From contig JAFRLX010000053.1 in NCBI GenBank assembly GCA_017430965.1, positions 1-46,747 on the forward strand: DNA of 46,747 bases, in the 5' to 3' direction. The translations under genes and the position numbers were made by a program. Shown in pieces: positions 23,951 through 32,316 of the stretch. The notes under the pieces are model-generated. The model saw only the letters and a program-made list of their open reading frames with translations, did no database searches and was not told the DNA's origin. The stretch is from Clostridia bacterium. Its GTDB lineage: Bacteria; Bacillota; Clostridia; Oscillospirales; Acutalibacteraceae. Every line of letters starts with the position of its first letter. The first letter of the stretch is position 1.

Positions 23951-24490
23951 TCAAAGCATATTTGCCACAATAAAGGCGTACGCACCAAACGCCTCGTGCA
24001 TCGAGTTAAAACGGTAGGCAAAATCGCGGTTGTTGTAGCGGTTAAATACACTGACGGTGCCGTCTTCTTCTACCCGATAGGCAACCGTGTGAATGGAACT
24101 TGCCATTACGCGCCCGGTCCAAAAACTGACAACACCGTATCTGCCCCTCGCCGCAAGGTGCAAAAACGCACTTTTTTTATAAACGGTTTTTACGGGAATG
24201 TTATGTGCTTTAAAGTAATGTTTTAAAGTGTATACATTCGTGCCGAAAAACCCGCATAACAGGTGCCCGTAGGGGTAAATCTCTTTACCGATGTCACACA
24301 GTTTTTGCGGCTTGCCGTACATTTTTAATAAGTTGTAAGTTGCAATGATTTCACACCCGCACCATGCATAGGAAAATAATCCGTAGCGGTAGCGATTGAG
24401 CGGTGCGATGCCTTGCCCGTTGAGCATGCCTGCGGGTAAGGTTTTTTCATATAAACGGTTGTTTCGGTAGTTTTTTTGGTTTAATATCAT
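23951..24490 (-). CDS. Papain-fold (C39-like) cysteine peptidase homologue
   Basis: Unexpected gene inside the nucleoside operon. The 179-residue protein has Cys44 in YAWCGCEIIATYNLL, matching the nucleophile helix of C39-like and related papain folds. His134 in SSIHTVAY and Asn150 in VFNRYNN complete a plausible Cys-His-Asn triad with normal spacing. There is no signal peptide or membrane helix, so it should be cytoplasmic. The start codon overlaps the deoA stop (ATGA), so it is firmly part of the operon. It could be a peptidase, an amidase/transglutaminase-like enzyme, or a catalytically altered relative. No specific family is recognised and its link to nucleosides is unknown. Confidence 0.65.
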   Translation of the reverse strand: MILNQKNYRNNRLYEKTLPAGMLNGQGIAPLNRYRYGLFSYAWCGCEIIATYNLLKMYGKPQKLCDIGKEIYPYGHLLCGFFGTNVYTLKHYFKAHNIPVKTVYKKSAFLHLAARGRYGVVSFWTGRVMASSIHTVAYRVEEDGTVSVFNRYNNRDFAYRFNSMHEAFGAYAFIVANML

Positions 24491-25785
24491 GTCACTTCTC
24501 CCATGATTAAGGCGCGTTTCTGCGGCGGTGTATCGCTAAACGAAACAGCGTTTAGAAACTGTTCACAACTCACGCTTTTTACGGTTTCGCGGTTGGTGTA
24601 AAGGGTGGCAAGCGGTGCGCCCTCTTTCACGAAATCTCCGGTTTTTGCGTGTAAAACAATACCGGCGCTCATATCAATGCTATCTTCTATTTTCTCTCTG
24701 CCGGCACCTAACAGTGCGGCGGTTTTACCGATGTTTTCGGCATCCATTTTGGCAATATAGCCGGGTTGCGGCGCACAAACCTCTACCGCTAACGCTGTTT
24801 CGGGGAACAGAGCGGGGTTTTCAATATAGCGCACATCACCGCCTTGTGCGGCAACCATTTGTTTGAACTTTTCGTAGGCTGCGCCGCTTGCAAGGGCAGT
24901 TTCGGCAAGGTGTGCGGCTTCCTCTTTTGCACAACCCCGTGAGAGGGAAATAATGTTTGTCGCCAAAGCAAGGCACAGGGTTTTTAAATCCTTCGGACCA
25001 TCCCCGTGCAATACGGCAAGCACTTCTTTTATTTCAAGGTTGTTGCCGATATGTGTGCCGAGCGGGGTATCCATATCGGTAATAAGCGCGGCGGTTTTTT
25101 TGCCGTTCGCCTTGCCGATATTCACCATCGCTTTTGCCAACGCCGCGGCATCCTCCGGCGTTTTCATAAATGCGCCCGACCCGGTTTTGACATCTAATTC
25201 AATGATGTCGGCACCGGCGGCAAGTTTTTTGCTCATAATGCTGGAGGCAATTAAGGGAATGGAATTTACCGTGGCGGTGACATCGCGCAGGGCATATAAA
25301 ATCTTATCGGCAGGCACCATGTTTTTGGATTGTGAGATAATGGCAATGCCGATATGCTTTACCTGCTCAAAAAATGCCGTGTCACTCAACCCCGTGTTGA
25401 AACCGGGAATGCTTTCCAATTTATCAATCGTGCCGCCGGTATGCCCCAAGCCTCTGCCGCTCATTTTGGCAATGTTTACCCCGCATGCCGCCGCAACGGG
25501 CGCCACAATGAGCGATGTTTTATCGCCCACACCGCCGGTGGAATGTTTGTCGGCAGTGGGGGAAAGAGATGATAAATCCAACATATCGCCGCTATGCGCC
25601 ATTTTATCGGTCAAAACCGCGGTTTCAGCCGCATTCATGCCGTTTAAACAAATTGCCATCAACAGTGCGCTTGCCTGGTAATCGGCAACCGTGCCGTCAC
25701 AAATGCCGTCTATAAAAAAAGCAATTTCGGCTTCACTTAATGCGTTGTTTTGCTTTTTCTTTTCAATAATTTCAATAATATTCAT
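24487..25785 (-). CDS. deoA: Pyrimidine-nucleoside (thymidine) phosphorylase
   Basis: Phosphorolysis of thymidine, deoxyuridine or uridine to the base and (deoxy)ribose-1-phosphate in the cytoplasm. The 432-residue protein has the family's KHSTGGVGDKTSL phosphate-binding motif near residue 81, MSGRGLGHTGGTIDKLESI near 109, and a C-terminal domain with AGIVLHAKTGDFVKEGAPLATLYT. Gram-positive enzymes of this type (Pdp) often take both uridine and thymidine, so pdp is an equally valid name. It overlaps cdd upstream and the peptidase-like gene downstream by 4 bases each. Confidence 0.94.
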   Translation of the reverse strand: MNIIEIIEKKKQNNALSEAEIAFFIDGICDGTVADYQASALLMAICLNGMNAAETAVLTDKMAHSGDMLDLSSLSPTADKHSTGGVGDKTSLIVAPVAAACGVNIAKMSGRGLGHTGGTIDKLESIPGFNTGLSDTAFFEQVKHIGIAIISQSKNMVPADKILYALRDVTATVNSIPLIASSIMSKKLAAGADIIELDVKTGSGAFMKTPEDAAALAKAMVNIGKANGKKTAALITDMDTPLGTHIGNNLEIKEVLAVLHGDGPKDLKTLCLALATNIISLSRGCAKEEAAHLAETALASGAAYEKFKQMVAAQGGDVRYIENPALFPETALAVEVCAPQPGYIAKMDAENIGKTAALLGAGREKIEDSIDMSAGIVLHAKTGDFVKEGAPLATLYTNRETVKSVSCEQFLNAVSFSDTPPQKRALIMGEVT

Positions 25786-26174
25786 AGTGTAAATCCCTCC
25801 GGCAATAACTGTGTTAGTGTCAATGTGCGCCAGTCGCTTCCGTTATATAAAATAATTTCAAAATTCGGTTTGCAAAATTCACTTAAAACTTGTCGGCAGA
25901 TGCCGCAGGGCGGGCAAAAATCGGTGATGTTGCCGTCCTTTCCGCCGATGATGAGCATGCGCACAAAATCTCGCTTCCCCTGTGCCACGGCGGCGGCAAG
26001 TGCGCCGCGTTCGGCGCAGAGCGTGGCGCCGTAAGAAGCGTTTTCCACATTCACACCCGTAAAAACACTGCCGTCGGCACATTCGAGTGCAGCGGCTACA
26101 TAAAAACAAGAGTAGGGCGCATAGGCGTTTTGCAAAGCGGCTTTTGCCTGCTTTAATAATGTTTCGTTCATCAT
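25782..26174 (-). CDS. cdd: Cytidine deaminase
   Basis: Deaminates cytidine and deoxycytidine to uridine and deoxyuridine, feeding the pyrimidine phosphorylase next door. The 130-residue length fits the small tetrameric class, and the zinc site is visible as TLCAERGAL (Cys ligand and catalytic Glu) and PPCGICRQVL (two Cys ligands). The N-terminus has the expected YAPYSCFYVAAAL. It sits between deoB and deoA, overlapping deoA by 4 bases. Confidence 0.94.
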   Translation of the reverse strand: MMNETLLKQAKAALQNAYAPYSCFYVAAALECADGSVFTGVNVENASYGATLCAERGALAAAVAQGKRDFVRMLIIGGKDGNITDFCPPCGICRQVLSEFCKPNFEIILYNGSDWRTLTLTQLLPEGFTL

Positions 26175-26179
26175 TTCTC

Positions 26180-27340
26180 CTATAGTTTATTTAAAAAACT
26201 GTGTGTCGGAATATCGTTTTCAACCGCAAAGTTTTCCAATACAGTTTTGGCAATGCACGAAAAGCCGGTGAGTGTACCGAGGTTTTGAGGCTTAACCCGT
26301 TTTCCGATGCACAACAGCGGCACGCATTCTCTTGAATGGTCGGTGCTCGGGGTTGCCGGGTCACAACCGTGGTCGGCGGTGATAAGCAGTAAATCGTCCG
26401 CGTGCATTTTTGCCGTAAAATGCGGTAGCCAAGTGTCAAACACCGTGAGGGCGTTCGCATAGCCGTCAACATCGTTGCGGTGCCCGTAAAGCATATCAAA
26501 ATCCACAAGGTTTACAAAGCAAAGACCGGTAAACGCCTTTTCAAGCATGGTTTCGCTTGCCGCCATTCCCTCGGCGTTTGAGTGTGTGAGGGTGTGTTCA
26601 CGGATGCCCCGGTGGGCAAAAATATCATAGATTTTGCCAACGCTGATGGTGTCAAAACCGTGTTGCATCAGCAAATCAAGCATGGTGTTTTGCGGCGGCG
26701 CCAGTGAAAAATCTCGCCTGTCCGCCGTGCGCACATAAGTGCCGTTTTGCGTCGCAAACGGGCGGGCAATCACTCTGCCGACGGCGTGTTTGCCGGTGAG
26801 TATGTTTCTCGCCTTTTCGCATGCCGCATACAGTTCCTCCAAGGGAATGACAGCCGTATTTGCGGCAATTTGGAACACGGAATCTGCCGAGGTATACACA
26901 ATAAAAGCGCCGCTTTGCTCCTGCTCTTCGCCATAGTCTTGTATCACGGCGGTACCGCTGTAAGGCTTGTTACAAATCACATTTCTGCCGGTGGCGGTTT
27001 CAAATGCCTGCACAATTTCTTGCGGAAAGCCGTGCGGATAGGTCGGCAGGGGTGTTTGCGAGACCAATCCCGCAATTTCCCAATGCCCGATGGTGGTGTC
27101 TTTCCCGGCGCCAGCTTCTTGCAGGCGCGCATAGGCACTGCAGGGCGCCGCCGTGCCGGGCAAGGTGACACCGTCAATATTAAACAGCCCGTGCCGCTTT
27201 AAATGCGGCAGGGAAAAGTAAGGCGAGGCGGCACACGAAAGCAGGGTGTTGGCGCCGCTGTCGCCAAAGGCTTCGGCATCGGGCGCATTGCCGATACCGA
27301 AGGAGTCTAAAACGATAATAAAAATGCGTTGGAAAAACAT
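26180..27340 (-). CDS. deoB: Phosphopentomutase
   Basis: Interconverts (deoxy)ribose-1-phosphate and (deoxy)ribose-5-phosphate with manganese, linking the phosphorylases to DeoC. The 386-residue protein belongs to the alkaline-phosphatase superfamily. Metal-binding stretches are visible as VLDSFGIGNAPDA near the N-terminus, KDTTIGHWE (phosphothreonine loop) near residue 90, and TADHGCDP and DHSRECVPLL towards the C-terminus. The ATG has no good ribosome binding site, and the 61-base gap from deoD holds a degenerate intergenic repeat. Cdd follows 5 bases later. Confidence 0.94.
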   Translation of the reverse strand: MFFQRIFIIVLDSFGIGNAPDAEAFGDSGANTLLSCAASPYFSLPHLKRHGLFNIDGVTLPGTAAPCSAYARLQEAGAGKDTTIGHWEIAGLVSQTPLPTYPHGFPQEIVQAFETATGRNVICNKPYSGTAVIQDYGEEQEQSGAFIVYTSADSVFQIAANTAVIPLEELYAACEKARNILTGKHAVGRVIARPFATQNGTYVRTADRRDFSLAPPQNTMLDLLMQHGFDTISVGKIYDIFAHRGIREHTLTHSNAEGMAASETMLEKAFTGLCFVNLVDFDMLYGHRNDVDGYANALTVFDTWLPHFTAKMHADDLLLITADHGCDPATPSTDHSRECVPLLCIGKRVKPQNLGTLTGFSCIAKTVLENFAVENDIPTHSFLNKL

Positions 27341-27401
27341 AGTCTTTTTTCAATGCGGAATACGCAATGAGCGGTTGCAAGGCAGAGCCTTGGCGCAAAT
27401 G

Positions 27402-28124
27402 TTACTTTTCTAAATCAACGGCGGTTTCGAGGGCTAAGCGCATCATGTCCGTAAAGCCCTGTTCTCTTTCTTCACCGGAGAGGTGTTCATCGTTTAAAAG
27501 TTGGTCGGAAACCGTGCAGATGCACAGTGCGTGTTTGCCGGCAGCCGCAGCGTTCATGTAGAGCGCAGCCGCTTCCATTTCAATGGCGAGCACGCCCATG
27601 GCGCTCCATTTTTGAATCATTTCCGGGGTTTCGCCGTAGAAGGCATCGGAGGAGAGAATGTTGCCCGCAAAGGTTTTTTCTGTCAGCGACAGGCGCGCGG
27701 CGGTGCGCATGCAGCTTTCCAGCAGCGGGTAAGAGCAAATGGCGCTGTAATCACCGCCCAAGTCATATTGGTGCGCAAAGCGCGAGGTGGTGCTTGCACC
27801 CATGCCGACAACCAAATCGCGCAGGTTCACCCGCTCGCTGATAGCGCCTGCCGAGCCGATGCGGATGATGTTTTCCACATCATAAAAATGATAGAGTTCG
27901 TAAGAATAAATCGCCATCGAAGGCATGCCCATGCCGGAAGCCATCACACTGACAGGGGTGCCTTTGTAGCTGCCGGTATAGCCTTGAATGCCTCTGACAT
28001 CATTGACAAGGCGCGCGTTCTCCAAAAAATGCGTGGCAATATAGCGGGCGCGCTTCGGGTCGCCCGGCATTAAAACGGTTTTGGCAAAGTCGCCTTTTGC
28101 GGCGCTGTTATGAGCAGTTGGCAT
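27402..28124 (-). CDS. deoD: Purine nucleoside phosphorylase (DeoD type)
   Basis: Splits purine (deoxy)nucleosides with phosphate into base and (deoxy)ribose-1-phosphate. The 240-residue protein is of the hexameric, low-molecular-weight family: MPGDPKRARYIA near the N-terminus (phosphate loop), GMGMPSMAIYSYEL near residue 65, GSAGAISERVNLRDLVVG in the centre, and AIEMEAAALY, which binds the ribose. It shares one base with the deoC stop (TAATG) and its ribosome binding site GGAGGA lies within deoC, so the two are coupled. Confidence 0.95.
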   Translation of the reverse strand: MPTAHNSAAKGDFAKTVLMPGDPKRARYIATHFLENARLVNDVRGIQGYTGSYKGTPVSVMASGMGMPSMAIYSYELYHFYDVENIIRIGSAGAISERVNLRDLVVGMGASTTSRFAHQYDLGGDYSAICSYPLLESCMRTAARLSLTEKTFAGNILSSDAFYGETPEMIQKWSAMGVLAIEMEAAALYMNAAAAGKHALCICTVSDQLLNDEHLSGEEREQGFTDMMRLALETAVDLEK

Positions 28125-28780
28125 TATACATGTTCCTCCTTCACAAGTTTGACAATGCGGCTGGTGCCGAGGCGGTCGGCGCCTTCACGAATAAACCGCT
28201 CGGCATCTTCCAAAGAAGCAATGCCGCCTGCGGCTTTGATTTTGAGAGGCGGCGCAATGTGCGCTTTGAACAGGAGAATGTCCTCGTGCGTTGCGCCGCT
28301 TTTGGAAAAGCCGGTGCTGGTTTTGATGTAATCGGCACCGCTGCGGCTGACCAGTTCACACATTTTGATTTTCTCATCTTCGGTTAATAAACAGGTTTCA
28401 ATAATGACCTTCAGCACCTTGCCTTTGCACGCGGCGCGCACGGCTTTGATATCCTCCAAAACCGCATCATACTGCTTTTGTTTGAGCGCGCCGATGGCGA
28501 TGACCATGTCAATTTCATCGGCACCGTTTTTGACGGCATCCTCGGTCTCAAACACTTTGGCTGCAGTGGTACTGTAGCCGGTCGGGAAGCCGATAACCGT
28601 GCAGATGTTCACCTTGCCGGCGGCATAGTCGGCTGCCGCTTTGACAAAGCGGGCGGGAATGCACACACTCGCACAGCGGTAGCGCACACCGTCATCCACC
28701 ACGCTGCGAATTTGCTCCCAAGTGCTCTCAGGCGCCAACAGGGTGTGGTCGGTTTTGCTTAAAATCAGTTGTGTATCCAT
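28124..28780 (-). CDS. deoC: Deoxyribose-phosphate aldolase
   Basis: Cleaves 2-deoxyribose-5-phosphate to glyceraldehyde-3-phosphate and acetaldehyde. The 218-residue TIM-barrel protein carries the Schiff-base lysine in DYIKTSTGFS near residue 153 and the second active-site lysine in KAAGGIAS near 182, with VIGFPTGYSTTAAKVFE near 62. It is the first gene of the nucleoside operon, behind a strong promoter at 28818-28846. The acetaldehyde it makes is the substrate of EutE in the neighbouring operon. Confidence 0.95.
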   Translation of the reverse strand: MDTQLILSKTDHTLLAPESTWEQIRSVVDDGVRYRCASVCIPARFVKAAADYAAGKVNICTVIGFPTGYSTTAAKVFETEDAVKNGADEIDMVIAIGALKQKQYDAVLEDIKAVRAACKGKVLKVIIETCLLTEDEKIKMCELVSRSGADYIKTSTGFSKSGATHEDILLFKAHIAPPLKIKAAGGIASLEDAERFIREGADRLGTSRIVKLVKEEHV

Positions 28781-28817
28781 ATAACTCTCCTGTCGAATGT
28801 CAGCTCTTTCAAATTAA

Positions 28818-28846
28818 ATTATATAGCAAATGAAATATCTTGTAAA
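28818..28846 (-). promoter_or_regulatory. deo operon promoter
   Basis: On the minus strand TTTACA (28841-28846) and TATAAT (28818-28823) are separated by 17 bp, about 38 bases before the deoC ATG. No palindromic operator is obvious between promoter and start, so the control of the operon cannot be read here. Confidence 0.72.
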
Positions 28847-28884
28847 CAGGACTTTTGGAAAAAAAGGTTTTTATAATAGAAGCG

Positions 28885-28913
28885 GTTGACAAATAGCCAC
28901 CCAAACAATATAA
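28885..28913 (+). promoter_or_regulatory. Consensus promoter of the CotH-domain gene
   Basis: A perfect TTGACA (28885-28890), a 17-bp spacer and a perfect TATAAT (28908-28913) lie about 70 bases before the ATG at 28985. Their position inside the upstream extension of the open frame shows that the extension is not translated. Confidence 0.85.
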
Positions 28914-28984
28914 TGGATATATGTAATATTTTTTTTATTATTTGTAACCTTTATGAAACATTATCCAAATTTGGAGGAGTAAAT

Positions 28985-31900
28985 ATGCTGCAATCGGCTT
29001 TTAAACGAACGCTCAGCGTTTTGTTGATACTTACATTGGCGGCGTCTTTTCTTTTTTGCACACCGTTAGGTGCCTTTGCACAAGAGGACGAGGCGGCGCA
29101 TTTTTCTGCGGAATATGTGGACCCTGCTAAGGCGCTGGAAGTTGTCTATACCGTGCCCGCAGGTGTCAAAGCAGAGTATCGCTGGTATGTCGGCAATGCT
29201 CTCAGAGCAAAAGGCACGGCAAGTACTTTTGCCGTTACCGAGAAAGATAAGGGCAATATGATTCGCTGCGAGATTTGGGATGCAAAGAAAATGCTTTCTT
29301 CCTGTGAGATTTTTTACAGTGAGTTGCCGGTGGTCTATCTCAACACCCGAACCGGTGCGCCGATTGATTCCAAAGAGCAGTATGTCGATGCCGATGTGCG
29401 CATTGCGGGCAACAGCCGGTTTAACAGCACCAACACCACGCTGTATGACGGCGCCTGCACCACTAAGGGGCACGGCAATTCCACCTGGGCGCATTTCGAA
29501 AAAAAGGCGTATAAATTAAAATTAGATAAGAAAACCGATTTGTTCGGCATGGGCAAGAACAAAAGCTGGTTACTGATTGCCAACTATTTGGATGAAAGCA
29601 ACATGCGCAATAAGCTCGCTTCCTACTGTGGCGAGCTGTTGGGCACCGATTCCATGGATTCCCGCTGGGTAGACCTTGTCATTAACGGGCAATATATGGG
29701 ATTGTATGAATTGACCGAACAGGTGAAGATTGCCAAAGAGCGTGTCAATATCTTTGACTGGGAGGATGCTGCCGGCGACATTGCCAAAAACATTGTCAAA
29801 GAACAGGCGCTGACCGAGCAGGATGAGGATGCGCTCAAAGACTTGCTCGAGCAGGATATGAGCTGGATGACAAGCGGCACAGTCACCTATGCCGGCAAAA
29901 CCTATGCGGTAAAAGATTATTACAAGAAGCTTCCCGCTTCCACCAACGGCGGATTTTTGATTGAAATGGACAACTATTACGATGAAATCAGCCGTTTCAG
30001 AACAAGCAGAGAAGTGCCGCTGATGGTCAAATCTCCCGAATACCTCAACACAAATGAGGCGGTATTCCAAGAGCTGCAAAACTATTTGCAGGAGCTTGAG
30101 GACTGCTTTTATGCACAGGATAAAACCATCCAAAAGCAGGGGCAGGTTCTCTCTTATGCCGATTACTGCGATATGGAAAGCCTCGTATCCTTCTGGTTTG
30201 CCAGCGAATTTATGAGAAATGAAATCGGCTTCAACAGCACCTATATGTACAAGGATGTTGACCAAAAGCTGGTTTTCGGACCGATTTGGGATTTTGACTT
30301 TTCTTCGGATTCCGTGGTGCCTTTCGGCGGCTCGAGCGCCGTTACTTGGGCAACCAAGAACCGGGTGTGGTTTAACGCCGTCATGCAAAGCCCGTATTTT
30401 GCAGTCAAGGCAAGAGAGCTTTACTACGAAAAAGAGCCGGAGCTTGCCGCTGTGCTGGATGCCGACGGTTTACTCGAAATCTGGCATGCCTATGTGCAGA
30501 ATTCCGCGCTGCGCAATGAAGCCAAGTGGAAGTGCTCGAGAACCTTTGAAGAGGACTATGCAAAGCTCAGAGACTATCTGCAGGCGCGCCTTAGCTGGAT
30601 AGATGCGCAATTCCAAAGCGATGACAGCGCGCTCATTTCCCTGGGCGGCAGTGTGAGCGAGAGCATTTCTCTTGCGCCGAGCGACTCATCCATTAAAAAT
30701 GCAGGGCAAAAGGCCTTTGTGCAAACGGCAGCGGCACCCTTTGATTTGCAGGTGGAAACCGCCAATACCGCGCGCACATCGGCTGCCTTATACATCAACA
30801 GCCGCTATGTCGGCACTTACCCGCTCAGCGAGGGCAAGGCGAGCATTGCGGTTGACCCGGCACTGCTGACAGAAAAAGAGGGCACAAAAAATGTGCTTGA
30901 GGTGTGGACAAAGGATGCCGCAGGCAATTTATGTGAGCATCAGTTCTGCACACTTACCGTGAGCGATAAAGCGGTGCATACCCTGCGCTTGAGCGATGGT
31001 GCCACCACCACCGAACAGGCTTTCCTGAGCGGAGAGCGCATTTGGCTGCCGAAGCCCGACAGCGCAACCGCACTCTTTAGCGCGTGGGAAAATGAGGGCA
31101 GTTTGCTTGCCGGCGGCAGCTACATTGCGCCGACTGCCGATGCGGCACTGACCGCCGTGTACACACCCTGCACCGCGGGCGCGGCACACAGCTTTACAGT
31201 GACTAAGGATGCCTGTGTTTGTGCGGTGTGCGGCAAGAGCAAAGAGGACACCGCGCCGTATACCGATGTGCGTGACCTCAGCATTACCCCGAATATCAAG
31301 TACAGTAATTCCTACACCGGCGAAGCCATTCGCCCGATTGTCACAGTGGCAGATGGTGAAAAAGTGCTTCAAGAGGGGAAGGATTACACCATTTCCTATA
31401 AAAATAATATCAATGTCGGTTTCGGCACTTACAAAATAGAAGGCATCAAATCTGCCGGCTATTGCGGCACGGTGGAATTGATTTTTGGTATCGTGCCGGT
31501 CAATATCGGCTACAAAACAGTCGGCTATGAATTTTTAAAGGCTCCGTATTTCTACACCGGAAAGCCGATAGAACCGAAACTCAAAATCACCTATCTCGGT
31601 AAGACCTTAAAAGAAGGTAAGGATTACCGCTTAGAGTATGAAAACAACATCAAACCCGGCAGCAGAACCGGTATCGTGAAGGTTTACGGCCTCGGCAACT
31701 TTGCAAAATATACCACAGCCAAAACCATTCACTTTACTATCGGCAAAGTACCGATTGCTTCGTGCAATCCCGCGCTTTCCTTCACCTGTGCCAACTACAC
31801 GGGCAAGGCAATAAAACCTGCGGTCAGCTTTAAGGCGGCAAAGGGCTTAAAGCTCGGCAGGGATTACACGGTGATTTATCAGTATAATGTCAAAATCGGC

Positions 31901-32263
31901 ACAGCGAAGGTAACCGTTTACGGCAAAGGAAATTACGGCGGAAAGTCGGTCAGGTACTTTAAAATCGGACCGAAGCCGACTGCAATTTCTTCACTGCGCT
32001 CCCCTGCGAAAAAGCAAATGAAGGTAATTTATAAGAGGCCGACAACCTCATTAACCGGTTACCAAATCATTTACTCCGACAGAAAAGATTTTAAGAAATT
32101 CGTCACAGTGAATGTAAAAGGGTATTATAATACCTCTAAATTGATTAAAATGAGCCGGTATTACCCAATCTTATATGTCAAAGTCAGAACCTATAAAATC
32201 GTGAATGGAACTGCGTATTTCAGTTCCTTCTCTCCGACAAAAGCGGTTCGCATTAAGAAGTAA
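28985..32263 (+). CDS. Secreted CotH kinase-like domain protein with Ig-like repeats
   Basis: Large exported protein (1092 residues). The ATG at 28985 follows GGAGG and begins a signal peptide (residues 1-32, ending GAFA-Q). After a short N-terminal domain, residues about 117-540 match the CotH family, with KGHGNSTW near 161, YKLKLDKK, ANYLDESNMRNKLA and GPIWDFDFSSD near 432, where CotH kinases bind metal and ATP. A B-repeat-like segment and a CxxC knuckle (about 755) follow. Three Ig-like repeats come next, each with YTGK/E.I.P and G(K/R)DY, at about 772-840, 850-920 and 930-995. A fibronectin-like end closes the protein. CotH proteins phosphorylate spore-coat proteins in Bacillus; here the modules imply the cell surface. 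No LPXTG or SLH anchor is visible. Confidence 0.85.
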   Translation: MLQSAFKRTLSVLLILTLAASFLFCTPLGAFAQEDEAAHFSAEYVDPAKALEVVYTVPAGVKAEYRWYVGNALRAKGTASTFAVTEKDKGNMIRCEIWDAKKMLSSCEIFYSELPVVYLNTRTGAPIDSKEQYVDADVRIAGNSRFNSTNTTLYDGACTTKGHGNSTWAHFEKKAYKLKLDKKTDLFGMGKNKSWLLIANYLDESNMRNKLASYCGELLGTDSMDSRWVDLVINGQYMGLYELTEQVKIAKERVNIFDWEDAAGDIAKNIVKEQALTEQDEDALKDLLEQDMSWMTSGTVTYAGKTYAVKDYYKKLPASTNGGFLIEMDNYYDEISRFRTSREVPLMVKSPEYLNTNEAVFQELQNYLQELEDCFYAQDKTIQKQGQVLSYADYCDMESLVSFWFASEFMRNEIGFNSTYMYKDVDQKLVFGPIWDFDFSSDSVVPFGGSSAVTWATKNRVWFNAVMQSPYFAVKARELYYEKEPELAAVLDADGLLEIWHAYVQNSALRNEAKWKCSRTFEEDYAKLRDYLQARLSWIDAQFQSDDSALISLGGSVSESISLAPSDSSIKNAGQKAFVQTAAAPFDLQVETANTARTSAALYINSRYVGTYPLSEGKASIAVDPALLTEKEGTKNVLEVWTKDAAGNLCEHQFCTLTVSDKAVHTLRLSDGATTTEQAFLSGERIWLPKPDSATALFSAWENEGSLLAGGSYIAPTADAALTAVYTPCTAGAAHSFTVTKDACVCAVCGKSKEDTAPYTDVRDLSITPNIKYSNSYTGEAIRPIVTVADGEKVLQEGKDYTISYKNNINVGFGTYKIEGIKSAGYCGTVELIFGIVPVNIGYKTVGYEFLKAPYFYTGKPIEPKLKITYLGKTLKEGKDYRLEYENNIKPGSRTGIVKVYGLGNFAKYTTAKTIHFTIGKVPIASCNPALSFTCANYTGKAIKPAVSFKAAKGLKLGRDYTVIYQYNVKIGTAKVTVYGKGNYGGKSVRYFKIGPKPTAISSLRSPAKKQMKVIYKRPTTSLTGYQIIYSDRKDFKKFVTVNVKGYYNTSKLIKMSRYYPILYVKVRTYKIVNGTAYFSSFSPTKAVRIKK

Positions 32264-32316
32264 ATTAACCCGCAGCACATGTCCATTGGGTTAAAAATAA
32301 AGGATAGGAGAATTAT

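Noticed and set aside
28886-28984. Longer N-terminus for the CotH-domain protein
   Set aside because: It would include the perfect promoter and place the signal peptide internally. The ATG at 28985 has GGAGG in front.
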